Of a DNA stretch of 64,000 nucleotides, positions 7,444 to 14,941 are shown piece by piece (position 1 is the stretch's first letter; each line of letters begins with the position of its first letter). A program made the translations under genes and the position numbers. The notes under the pieces were generated by a model, which saw only the letters and a program-made list of their open reading frames with translations, was not told the DNA's origin and did not search any database. Origin of the DNA: DATLGB01 sp037724045 (GTDB lineage: Bacteria; Actinomycetota; Thermoleophilia; Solirubrobacterales; Solirubrobacteraceae); the NCBI GenBank assembly GCA_037724045.1, contig JBBJOW010000016.1, forward strand, positions 1-64,000. Direction: 5' to 3'.

Positions 7444-8192
7444 TCACCCGCGCCAACGAGGCCCGCCACCGCCTGCGCTTCCGGCTCTGGGCGCTGTTCC
7501 TGCGCGTCCAGCTGCGCCGCCGTGGTGCCGCCCTCGTCGTCGACGCGCCGCACGGGGCGCGGATGGACTCCTTCCCTCACCTCGCCTTCGACGGCGCCGG
7601 CGGGTCGGTGACGATCCGCATCGGGCGCGGGGTCAAGCTCGGCCGCGCGACCCACCTCGACGTCTCGCTCGGCGGTGCCAACGTCCTCGAGATCGGCGAC
7701 GCCACCTACTTCCTGCACGGCGTCCGGCTGCAGCTGCGCAGCGGCGCCATCCGCCTCGCCGCGGGCGTCAACCTCCGCGACGGTGTCGTGCTGAAGTCCG
7801 AGGGCGAGCTGGTCATCGGCTACGAGGTGCCGATCTCCTACGGCGGAGCGATCCACTGCGTCGAGCGCATCGAGATCGAGGATCGCGCAGGGCTGGCCGA
7901 GCGGGTGACGGTCGTGGACTCCGACCACTCCCACTACGGCGACGACCGCTACTTCCTCGCGCAGCCGCTCAAGATCGCGCCGGTGCGCATCGGCGCCAAC
8001 GCGTTCGTGTGCGCAAACGCCGTCATCACCCGCGGCGCGCACGTCGGGGCGAACTCGGTGATCGCTTCTGGCGCGGTCGTCGGCGCCGGCGAGCACCCGG
8101 AGGGCTGGCTGGTGGCCGGCGCTCCCGCCCGGCCGGTGAGGAGCCTGTCAGGAAAGTCGTCACGTCCGGATGACGCACCGCCTGTTTCCTGA
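7440..8192 (+). CDS. Left-handed beta-helix (hexapeptide) acyltransferase
   Basis: A 250-residue protein with irregular hexapeptide repeats (I/V/L-G-x-x-x-x) from about residue 55 to 225. V-R-I-G-A-N-A-F-V and V-I-T-R-G-A-H-V-G-A-N-S-V-I are the clearest coils, ending in V-A-G-A-P-A-R-P-V as in maltose/serine O-acetyltransferase relatives. A His in D-S-D-H-S-H near 160 is placed like the catalytic His. The acceptor is unknown; cell-envelope sugars are plausible. The GTG start overlaps the peptidase stop. The last 15 codons run into a 15-bp inverted repeat, so its natural C-terminus may have been changed by that repeat. Confidence 0.82.
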   Translation: MITRANEARHRLRFRLWALFLRVQLRRRGAALVVDAPHGARMDSFPHLAFDGAGGSVTIRIGRGVKLGRATHLDVSLGGANVLEIGDATYFLHGVRLQLRSGAIRLAAGVNLRDGVVLKSEGELVIGYEVPISYGGAIHCVERIEIEDRAGLAERVTVVDSDHSHYGDDRYFLAQPLKIAPVRIGANAFVCANAVITRGAHVGANSVIASGAVVGAGEHPEGWLVAGAPARPVRSLSGKSSRPDDAPPVS

Positions 8193-8199
8193 CAGGCTC
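8141..8199. terminator. 15-bp perfect inverted repeat between convergent genes
   Basis: GAGCCTGTCAGGAAA (8141-8155) and its exact complement (8185-8199) surround a 29-base spacer. Stop codons of both convergent genes fall in or beside the right arm, so it can act as a bidirectional terminator. There is no T-run beyond the stem on the + side. The right arm and the sequence after it match 19 of 23 bases at 41-63 of this window, which hints at a dispersed repeat rather than a simple terminator. Confidence 0.55.
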
Positions 8200-9362
8200 A
8201 GAGCGCTCGGACCGCGAGACGGAACGCGTCCGTCATGACCGCGCCCAGCAGCGGATTGGGCAGCTCGGTGCCCGCGGGGACGTCGACGGTGATCCTGCGG
8301 ATGTTGCCCTTCGCGGTCTGCACCCTGGCGCCCGCGAGGTAGTCGATCGGCACCGGTGTCGCGTCCGTGCCCACGAGCAGGACGGACGCGACGTGGCGAT
8401 CGGCCTTCAACGGCCCGCGCAGGAACGCGGTCACCCGGCCGTCGGTGGAGTCCGTGGGGCGCACGATTGCGACCGACTCGACCTACGACACCGAGCGGTC
8501 GCGTCGCGCGCGGGAAGGGGGAGACCAGGAAGGTGCCGCCGGCGATGAGCGTCCCGTCCTGGTTGCAGGTGCCGGTCAGGATCAGCAGCGGCCCGTACAC
8601 CGGAACGTCGTTGCACGTCACCTCGGCGTACAGCGAGGTCCCCGGTTTTGAGGCGCCGGTCGAATCCAGCGCGCCACGCAGCTCGAGGCGCCGCACTCCG
8701 ACGTCGCCGAACGCGAAGCGGAGGTTGACGTCGTCGCGGCGCAGGATGAACTGGTCGCCGAGCATCCTCCCGGTGAGCGGGAAGGCCGCGCCGCCGCCGG
8801 GGTCGGGCACGACCCTGCCGCGCGCGTCGCGGCGCCCGCCGATGACCCACAGCAGCACGCGGCGCACGCCTCGGTCGTCGGGCTCTCCGGCGCTGACGAC
8901 GCCCGCGATCAAGTCGCGCGAATCCAACCCGGCCTGATCGAGCGACGGCAGCAGCGACGGCAACGGCACCGCGGCCCGGCGAAGCACGAAGGCCGACACG
9001 CGCTCCGAGCCGACCTCCAGTGTCGGGGCCGTGCCGAGCGGCTCCGTGCGAAAGCGCAGGACGTCGTCGAAGGTGCCGGCCTGCGCGTCGTCGACGGTGT
9101 ACGCGCCGCTGGCACGAATCTCGTAGTCGGTGTCGGGTTCGAGGAAGTCGTCGGGCACGATGTGCAGGAACCTTCCGTCGCCTGAGAGCTCCGTGCCGGC
9201 CGGGAAGCTCGTCGCGATCGTCGCGACCTCCCATGGGGTCGCGGTGGAGGAGACCGTCTCGGGGACCGCAGAGCGCGCCGTGTTGCGCTGATCGAGCCGC
9301 ATCTGCGGCCACGGCGCCGTGGCGAGCAGCAGCGCAACATGGAGCCAGTCGGAACGGCGCAC
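8198..9362 (-). pseudogene. Frameshifted extracytoplasmic Ig-like-domain protein
   Basis: The coding signal begins at a GTG near 9362 with a short hydrophobic segment. An Ig-like stretch follows (residues about 45-100, with L-E-P-D-T-D-Y-E-I-R-A-S-G-A-Y, the usual Big_5-type strand pattern). A beta-rich region then runs to about 8500, where the frame turns into Arg-rich noise. A different frame takes over at about 8480 and gives a clean C-terminus (V-T-A-F-L-R-G-P-L-K-A to R-L-A-V-R-A-L) with a stop at 8198-8200. A TAG sits in the second frame just before the switch. A single-base indel near 8475-8510 would rejoin the halves to about 385 residues. Function unknown; probably secreted. Confidence 0.65.
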
Positions 9363-9408
9363 GGCGACCCTTAGACGCAGAAAGCGGCTGGTCGGGGGTG
9401 CGGTCCGT

Positions 9409-9711
9409 CTACGCGTCGCGGCGCGGGGACGGCGCGAAGTCGTCGGGCCCCAGCAGGTCGCGCGCGAAGGCCTCGGCGAGGGTGTCCGCGAGGATCTCCA
9501 TCGACTCGGCGACCGATCGCTCATAGGCGGCGACGATCTGCTCGCGGGAAGCGGCCTGGCGGCGGTCGAGCTCTGCCATCTCGGCGGCCGTATGACAGGC
9601 CTGCATCACCACGAAGCACTCCGGGCAGCGCAGCTCGACGAGCAGCTCGCCGCCCTTGACCTTCTCCGAGCGCAGCGGCTGCACGAGGTCCGAACCGCAG
9701 CTCGGACACAT
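9409..9711 (-). CDS. Zinc-ribbon hypothetical protein
   Basis: A 100-residue protein (105 if the upstream GTG at 9726 is used). Two cysteine pairs, C-P-S-C near the N-terminus and C-P-E-C about 25 residues later, are spaced as in a four-cysteine zinc ribbon. They are followed by a helix-rich acidic tail (A-E-L-D-R-R-Q-A to F-A-R-D-L-L). No catalytic function is evident; such proteins often bind nucleic acid or act as adaptors. It is divergent from the O-methyltransferase gene, with only about 45-60 bases between the starts. Confidence 0.7.
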   Translation of the reverse strand: MCPSCGSDLVQPLRSEKVKGGELLVELRCPECFVVMQACHTAAEMAELDRRQAASREQIVAAYERSVAESMEILADTLAEAFARDLLGPDDFAPSPRRDA

Positions 9712-9770
9712 GAGCAGGGAGGGCACGCTCGCGAAGCTACGCCTGCGTCCGGACGGATAGGTTGCGGCGC

Positions 9771-10421
9771 GTGCAGGAGCGCTGGGACGCCGTCGACCGC
9801 TTCATCGAGGATCAGCTCATCGAGTCCGACGAGGCGCTGCGCGCGGCGGCGGGCGGGATCGGCGTCTCGCCGGCACTGGGAAAGCTCCTGCACCTGCTGG
9901 CGCTCTCGATCGGCGCCCGGCGGATCCTCGAGCTCGGCACGCTGCACGGCTACAGCGCGATCTGGTTCGCGCGGGCCCTCCCGCAGGACGGCGAGCTCGT
10001 CACGCTCGAGCTCGACCCCGGCACGGCGGCCAGGGCGCGGGAGAACGTCGACCGCGCGGGCGTCGGCGACCGCGTGGACATCCGCGTCGGCCCGGCGCTG
10101 GAGACGATCTCCGGATTCGATCCCGCCCACCCTCCGTTCGACCTCGTGTTCATCGATGCCGACAAGCAGTCGATGCCCGCGTACTTCGCGGCGACGCTGC
10201 CGCTGGTGCGTCCGGGCGGGCTCATCGTGGGCGACAACACCATCCGCGGCGGCGCGATCGTCGATCCGGACGGCGATCCAACCTCGCTTCGCTCGGAAGG
10301 GGTCGCCGGCGCGCGCGGTTTCTACGCGGCAGTCGCCGCCGAGCCGTCGGTGGACGCGACCGCCCTGCAGACGGTCGGCGTCAAGGGCTACGACGGCTTC
10401 GTGCTCGCCCGCAAGCGCTGA
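9771..10421 (+). CDS. Class I SAM-dependent O-methyltransferase
   Basis: A 216-residue protein of the caffeoyl-CoA/catechol O-methyltransferase family. Motif I (I-L-E-L-G-T-L-H-G-Y-S) lies at about 55-65. The acidic residue at the end of strand 2 (L-E-L-D-P) follows, and F-I-D-A-D-K at about 126-131 supplies a metal-binding Asp, with D-N-T-I/V near 156 a second. The order of motifs and the length match small bacterial members that methylate catechol-like or hydroxamate acceptors; the acceptor here is unknown. The GTG at 9771 was preferred over an upstream TTG. The 3' end overlaps the convergent oxidoreductase gene by 34 bases. Confidence 0.86.
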   Translation: MQERWDAVDRFIEDQLIESDEALRAAAGGIGVSPALGKLLHLLALSIGARRILELGTLHGYSAIWFARALPQDGELVTLELDPGTAARARENVDRAGVGDRVDIRVGPALETISGFDPAHPPFDLVFIDADKQSMPAYFAATLPLVRPGGLIVGDNTIRGGAIVDPDGDPTSLRSEGVAGARGFYAAVAAEPSVDATALQTVGVKGYDGFVLARKR

Positions 10422-11050
10422 AGCTCGTCGTCCACGGACGCCTCACCGCCGACGAGGTCGAAGGTCAGACCGAAGGTCGACGGCTCCTCGAGGCAGGCGG
10501 CGAGGACGGCGGCGACGTCGGCTCGGGTGACGTCGCCGTAGTCCAGTCGCTCGGCGATCTGCACACGGCCCGTCGGGGCACCGCCGGTCAGTTTGCCGGG
10601 CCGGACGATCGTGTAATCGAGGCCGCTCTCGCGCAGCGCCTGGTCGGCGCCGGCCTTGGCCTTGAGGTAGGGAAGCATCGGCTCCGAGCCCGAGGCCGGG
10701 TCCGCGGCGCCCATCGCGCTGATCATCAGGTAGCGGCGGACCCCCGCCTCCTCGCACGCGCGCATGAGCTTGAGCGCCGCGCCGAGGTCGACGGTCTGCT
10801 TGCGCTCATCCCCGCTGCCAGGGCCTGCACCCGCCGCGAAGACGACGGCGTCGGCGTTGTCGAGGTAGTCGGTCAGCACGTCCTCGGCCTCCATGTCGCA
10901 GACGACCGGCGTTGCCAGCGCTGCCTGGAGGTCGGCCGCGTGGTCGGGATTGCGAATCAGGCCGGCCGCAGTGTGGCCGCGCGCAAGCAGCTCCGGATAG
11001 AGCAGGAGGGCGATCTGTCCGTGACCACCGGCGACGACGACGTGAGCCAT
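10388..11050 (-). CDS. NAD(P)-binding SDR-type protein (YwnB/BVR-B-like)
   Basis: A 220-residue atypical short-chain dehydrogenase. The N-terminal V-V-V-A-G-G-H-G-Q-I is the G-x-x-G-x-x dinucleotide motif of the NAD(P)H-binding/NmrA-like group. The region around 100-130 has R-R-Y-L-M-I-S-A-M-G and Y-L-K-A-K-A, equivalent to the S-x(n)-Y-x-x-x-K of these proteins, then Y-T-I-V-R-P-G-K-L-T. Members act as reductases or as redox sensors; the substrate is unknown. It starts 4 bases after the stop of the SpoU-type methyltransferase gene and is probably co-transcribed with it. Confidence 0.82.
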   Translation of the reverse strand: MAHVVVAGGHGQIALLLYPELLARGHTAAGLIRNPDHAADLQAALATPVVCDMEAEDVLTDYLDNADAVVFAAGAGPGSGDERKQTVDLGAALKLMRACEEAGVRRYLMISAMGAADPASGSEPMLPYLKAKAGADQALRESGLDYTIVRPGKLTGGAPTGRVQIAERLDYGDVTRADVAAVLAACLEEPSTFGLTFDLVGGEASVDDELQRLRASTKPS

Positions 11051-11054
11051 GCGC

Positions 11055-11693
11055 TCACCCTTCCCGCAGACGCCCGCCGTACAACACTGCGGCGACCGCG
11101 GTGGCGAGGTTGAGGCTCGAGACGCCCGGGCGCATGGGGATGCGCACACGGGCGTCGGCCGCTGCGAGCAGGGCGCAGGAGAGGCCGTGGCGCTCGGAAC
11201 CGAAGGCCAGCAACGCCTGTGCGGGGATGGGAGCGTCGCCGTCGCCATCGGGGTCGATCGCCACCAGCGGCCGGTCGCGCGCCGCGGGCACCCCGTCCAC
11301 GCGCGCGACGGGCACCGCGAAGTGCAGGCCCGCCGACCCGCGCAGCGCTTCGGGATGCCACGGGTCGCGGTCTCCCGTCGTCAGCACCCCGGCAGCGCCG
11401 GCGGCGGCCGCCACGCGCACGCATGCGCCGAGATTGCCGAGGTGCCGCGGGTTCTCGAGCAGCACCACCGGCCCGGGCGCGGCGAGCATCGCGGCGACGT
11501 CCACCGCCGGCCGCCGTGCGGTCGCCACCACGTCCCCGCCACCGCGCACGAGGGCGTGCATCCGTTCCGCCACGTCAGGCGCGAGCTGGTCGGGGAGGTC
11601 GCCGAGGTCGCCTTCGGCGGCGAGGATCTCCGCCCCGAAGCGCAGCGCGTGCTTGAGCGCGTGGAAGCCTTCCAGGCGGACGGGAACATCCAT
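11055..11693 (-). CDS. SpoU/TrmH-family RNA 2'-O-ribose methyltransferase
   Basis: A 212-residue SPOUT methyltransferase with all three TrmH motifs: motif 1 N-P-R-H-L-G-N-L-G-A near residue 82 (usually N-x-G-N-x-G), motif 2 A-F-G-S-E-R-H-G-L-S near 157, and motif 3 I-P-M-R-P-G-V-S-S-L-N-L-A-T-A near 185. The trefoil-knot fold binds SAM and methylates ribose in tRNA or rRNA; which RNA cannot be told. There is no N-terminal SpoU substrate-binding domain of full length, so it is a short member. It is divergent from the GNAT gene, with 36 bases between starts. Confidence 0.88.
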   Translation of the reverse strand: MDVPVRLEGFHALKHALRFGAEILAAEGDLGDLPDQLAPDVAERMHALVRGGGDVVATARRPAVDVAAMLAAPGPVVLLENPRHLGNLGACVRVAAAAGAAGVLTTGDRDPWHPEALRGSAGLHFAVPVARVDGVPAARDRPLVAIDPDGDGDAPIPAQALLAFGSERHGLSCALLAAADARVRIPMRPGVSSLNLATAVAAVLYGGRLREG

Positions 11694-11729
11694 GCGGCGA
11701 TGGTGACTGAATTCGTAGGATGGCGGGGG

Positions 11730-12581
11730 ATGGACTTCCGCGCTCCCACCCAGGCGGACGCCGACCACATCGTTCGCCTCCTGGTCGCCTGCGACATCGC
11801 CGATTACGGCGCGCCCGACTACGACTACGAGGCCCTCATGGAGGAGTGGTCGGAGCCCGTGGTCGACGTCGCCCAGGACGGCTTCATCACCGATGGCGCG
11901 TACGGGCTGCTGCTGCGCACGGATGCGCGCGTCTTCGTGCACCCGGACCTGCGTGGCGGTGGCCTGGAGGACGAGCTCGCCGAACTGCTGGAGGACCGCG
12001 CCCGCGCGCGCGGCCTCGACCGCCTGGACTGGCAGGTGGCCGTCGCCGATCCCGAGATGCGCGCCGCCGTCGAGGGCCGTGGCTACGACTACATCCGCTC
12101 GTACGCCGACCTGCGCCTGCCCGACGCCGACGTCCCGGCGCTTCCGGCCGGCGGGGTCCGCCCCTACGACGAGGACCGCGACGAAGTCGCCGTCCAGTCC
12201 CTGATCGAGCGGGCCTTCGAGGATGGGGAAGCCGGACGCATCGACTCGCTGGAGGCGCTCAAGGCCCGCCACGCGGACACGTCTCTGTGGTTCGTCGCGG
12301 ACGCGCCGGACGGCTCGCTGGCCGGCGCGGTCCGTTGCGAGCTGCGCCCGACCGGCTTCATCGAGGGCTACATCCGCCATCTCGCCACCGCGCAGGAGCA
12401 CCGCCGACGGGGGATCGCGGGCATGCTGATCGGCGCCGCCGCGCGCGAGCTCGTCGCGCGCGGCTCGATCGCCATCCGCCTGCACGTGCGCTCGGACAAC
12501 CCGAAGGCACTCGAGCTCTACGAGCGCCTCGGGTTCCGCGGCGGCTGGCTCGTCGACGAGTTCCGCCTGCAGCTGCGTTGA
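11730..12581 (+). CDS. Two-domain GNAT acetyltransferase (MshD-like)
   Basis: A 283-residue protein made of two GNAT units. The N-terminal one (about 1-135) is degenerate. The C-terminal one (about 140-283) carries the acetyl-CoA loop E-H-R-R-R-G-I-A-G (Q/R-x-x-G-x-G/A) near 221 and the closing L-H-V-R-S-D-N-P-K-A-L-E-L-Y-E-R-L-G-F. The tandem layout is that of mycothiol synthase MshD and relatives, but the acceptor-binding residues cannot be judged by eye. The ATG at 11730 was chosen over 11700 for its GGATGGCGGGGG ribosome site. Its 3' end abuts the remnant of an alcohol dehydrogenase. Confidence 0.82.
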   Translation: MDFRAPTQADADHIVRLLVACDIADYGAPDYDYEALMEEWSEPVVDVAQDGFITDGAYGLLLRTDARVFVHPDLRGGGLEDELAELLEDRARARGLDRLDWQVAVADPEMRAAVEGRGYDYIRSYADLRLPDADVPALPAGGVRPYDEDRDEVAVQSLIERAFEDGEAGRIDSLEALKARHADTSLWFVADAPDGSLAGAVRCELRPTGFIEGYIRHLATAQEHRRRGIAGMLIGAAARELVARGSIAIRLHVRSDNPKALELYERLGFRGGWLVDEFRLQLR

Positions 12582-12584
12582 CCC

Positions 12585-12677
12585 CTAGACCTCGAGGCGG
12601 ACCTGTCCGCGCCCGGGCATTGGCTCGGGTCGGTCGTCGACCGTGAACTCGGCGTTCGTGCAGACGGCGGCGCGCAT
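12585..12677 (-). pseudogene. N-terminal stump of a zinc-binding alcohol dehydrogenase
   Basis: Thirty codons from an ATG to TAG give the typical opening of MDR/Zn-alcohol dehydrogenases (M-R-A-A-V-C, then V-D-D-R-P-E-P-M-P-G, then G-Q-V-R-L-E-V). The frame stops exactly where a full enzyme would continue to the G-x-C-G-S-D zinc motif. The adjacent base 12581 is the last base of the GNAT gene, so a deletion has fused the two. Nothing else of the roughly 340-residue enzyme remains in the window. It is divergent from the GMC oxidoreductase. Confidence 0.65.
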
Positions 12678-12748
12678 CGGCTCACCACTCTGACACGCCG
12701 TCACCGTAAGCTGCCGCGCGAGGCCCGGAGAGCGAGAGAGGGAGCACC

Positions 12749-14728
12749 ATGGAGACCCTGACCGGCGTGTTCGACGCGACGCGTCGCGCGACACTGCAAG
12801 CGCTGTGCGACACGTTCGTGCCGGCGCTGGAGTCCACGAGCGCCGACCCGGTCGAGCGCGCATTCCTCGAGCGCGGCGCCGGCGACCTCGCGGTGGCCGC
12901 CCAGATCGAGGGCCTGCTCGCCCAGGCCATGCTGCCCGAGGAGATCGAGGCCGTCGGCGGGCTGCTCGACGCGTTGGAGGCCGAGTCCTTGAGCGCGGCG
13001 CCACTGGAGGCGCGGACCGCGATCGTGCTGGGTTTCCGCCAGGCCGATCCGCAGGCCAAGCTCGGCCTGCAGCAGCTCAAGGCGCTGACGATCCTGTTCT
13101 TCTACGCCCTGCCCGACGAACGGGGCCAGAACCCCAACTGGGAGATGCTCGGCTACCCCGGGCCGCTCTCAGCGCCGCCCTCGGCCGAGCAGGCGCCCAA
13201 GACGCTGCGCGTGATCGGGGTCTCCGGCGAGTCGGCCACCCTGCAGGCCGACGTCTGCGTGGTCGGATCCGGTGCCGGCGGCGGCGTCATCGCCGCGCGC
13301 TGCGCCGCGGCCGGTCAGCGCGTCCTGGTGCTCGAGATGGGCGCCTATCGCAATGAGCAGGACTTCAAGCAGCTTGAGCTGCCGGGCTACCTCGAGCTCT
13401 ACTACGGCGGCGGCCTCGCGACCTCGGAATCGGGCTCGATCGCTGTCCTCGCCGGCCAGACCCTGGGCGGGGGCACGGTCGTCAACTACATGAACTGCGT
13501 CCGCACCCCCGACCACGTCCTGGCCGAGTGGGCCGCCATGGGCCTGAAGGGCCTCGACGACGGCGCCTTCGTGTCCGAGCACATGGAGACGGTGCTCGAG
13601 CGCCTCGGCGCCAACACGGAGATGACCGCGCAGAACGGCACGCACCAGCGCCTTCTGGCGGGCTGCGACGAGCTCGGCTACGAGCACCGCCCGCTCTGGC
13701 GCAACGCCTCCAGCGACGACGACCCGGCCAACTGCGGCTACTGCTCGTTCGGCTGCCAGCAGGGCTGCAAGCGCTCGGTGATGAAGACGTGGCTGCAGGA
13801 TGCCTCCGACGAGGGTGCCGAGGCGCTGGTCGGCTGCCACGCCGACCGCATCCTCGTCGCCGACGGCCGTGCGACTGGCGTCGAGGCGACGGTCACCCAC
13901 GCCGACGGCGGCACGACCGCCGTCACCGTCGAGGCGCCGACCGTCGTGGTCGCGTGCGGGTCGATCGAGTCCCCCGCGCTGCTGCTGCGCAGTCAGATCG
14001 GCGGCCCCGCTACCGGTAAGCACCTGCGCCTGCACCCCGCCTTCCTGGTCATGGGCGTCTACGACGAGCCGGTCGAGGGCTGGAGCGGGCAGATCCAGTC
14101 CGCGCTGTCAGACCACTTCGTCGGGCTCGAGGACGACTGCGGCTTCCTCATCGAGGCGACCAGCGTCCAGCCCGGCCTGCTCGGCGCTTCCCTGCCGTGG
14201 GAGTCGGGAACGGCGCATAAGGAGCTCATGCAGACGGTCCGCTGGCAGGCGCCCTTCATCTCCGTCGCGCGCGACCACGGCTCCGGCGAGGTCGTGCTCG
14301 ACGACCATGGCCGCGCGGTCGTGCGCTGGGACTTCGAGGACGAGGTCGACCTGCGTCTGGCGCAGCGCGCGCACGTCGAGCTCGCCCGGCTGCACCACGC
14401 CGCGGGCGCCGAGCGGATCTTCACCCTGCATTCGGAGCTGGTCGCCTGGCAGCGCTCCGAGGACTTCGAGGCCTACCTGGGGCGCGTCGAGGCCGCCAGC
14501 TACGCGCCCAACGACGTCGTCTGCTTCACCGCGCACCAGATGGGCTCGTGCCGGATGGGCTCAGATCCCGAGACCTCCGTGGCCGACGGCCGCGGTGAGC
14601 TGCACGACACCGCGGGCGTCTGGATCGGCGACGGGAGCGCCTTCCCGACCGCGCCCGGCGTCAATCCGATGGTGACGATCATGAGCCTGGCCCACCGCAC
14701 GGCGGGGGAGATCCTGGCCTCGGAGTAA
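12749..14728 (+). CDS. GMC-family FAD oxidoreductase (long-chain alcohol oxidase-like)
   Basis: A 659-residue flavoprotein. Residues 1-150 form a helical N-terminal domain like that of fatty-alcohol oxidases (gluconate-dehydrogenase-subunit-3-like). The FAD-binding V-V-G-S-G-A-G-G-G begins near 171, and G-G-T-V-V-N-Y-M-N near 244 is the second GMC signature. A cysteine cluster C-G-Y-C-S-F-G-C-x-x-G-C near 330 is typical of this subgroup. The catalytic His/Asn region is H-Q-M-G-S-C-R-M-G near 598 and D-G-S-A-F-P-T-A-P-G-V-N-P near 630. It likely oxidises primary alcohols to aldehydes. The start has an AGGGAG site. The neighbouring alcohol dehydrogenase stump suggests a former alcohol-oxidation locus. 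Confidence 0.88.
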   Translation: METLTGVFDATRRATLQALCDTFVPALESTSADPVERAFLERGAGDLAVAAQIEGLLAQAMLPEEIEAVGGLLDALEAESLSAAPLEARTAIVLGFRQADPQAKLGLQQLKALTILFFYALPDERGQNPNWEMLGYPGPLSAPPSAEQAPKTLRVIGVSGESATLQADVCVVGSGAGGGVIAARCAAAGQRVLVLEMGAYRNEQDFKQLELPGYLELYYGGGLATSESGSIAVLAGQTLGGGTVVNYMNCVRTPDHVLAEWAAMGLKGLDDGAFVSEHMETVLERLGANTEMTAQNGTHQRLLAGCDELGYEHRPLWRNASSDDDPANCGYCSFGCQQGCKRSVMKTWLQDASDEGAEALVGCHADRILVADGRATGVEATVTHADGGTTAVTVEAPTVVVACGSIESPALLLRSQIGGPATGKHLRLHPAFLVMGVYDEPVEGWSGQIQSALSDHFVGLEDDCGFLIEATSVQPGLLGASLPWESGTAHKELMQTVRWQAPFISVARDHGSGEVVLDDHGRAVVRWDFEDEVDLRLAQRAHVELARLHHAAGAERIFTLHSELVAWQRSEDFEAYLGRVEAASYAPNDVVCFTAHQMGSCRMGSDPETSVADGRGELHDTAGVWIGDGSAFPTAPGVNPMVTIMSLAHRTAGEILASE

Positions 14729-14803
14729 GGCTGGACGCATGATCTGCGTGCGCGCGGCCGGAGCTGGGTAGCCGTGGGCCAACCCAACAGAAAGAGGAGA
14801 AGC

Positions 14804-14863
14804 ATGTACATCGGTCTCGGCGCGCTGCTCGTCATCGTCATCCTCGTCGTCCTGCTGACCTGA
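14804..14863 (+). CDS. 19-residue hydrophobic peptide
   Basis: An ATG preceded by a strong AAGAGGAGA site 6-7 bases upstream opens a 19-codon frame. It codes for M-Y-I-G-L-G followed by an unbroken run of A, L, V and I ending L-L-T, enough for one membrane helix. A strong GC hairpin follows the stop at once, so the unit has the look of a complete small gene. No homologue can be named with certainty; very short hydrophobic proteins of this kind occur in actinobacteria. It is far below usual annotation cut-offs. Confidence 0.55.
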   Translation: MYIGLGALLVIVILVVLLT

Positions 14864-14870
14864 CAGCGCC

Positions 14871-14909
14871 AGCGCGGCCCCGCCCGGACCGTCGGGCGGG
14901 GCGAGCGCT
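14871..14909 (+). terminator. GC-rich stem-loop after the small hydrophobic gene
   Basis: GCCCCGCCCG (14877-14886) pairs with CGGGCGGGGC (14893-14902) around a 6-base loop. The stem is extended by AGCGC/GCGCT at 14871-14875 and 14905-14909. It starts 8 bases after the stop of the 19-residue peptide. No T-run follows, which is common in high-GC actinobacterial terminators. Confidence 0.6.
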
Positions 14910-14941
14910 GCCGGCGGCGCCGATCGGGTACGGCGGGGCGG

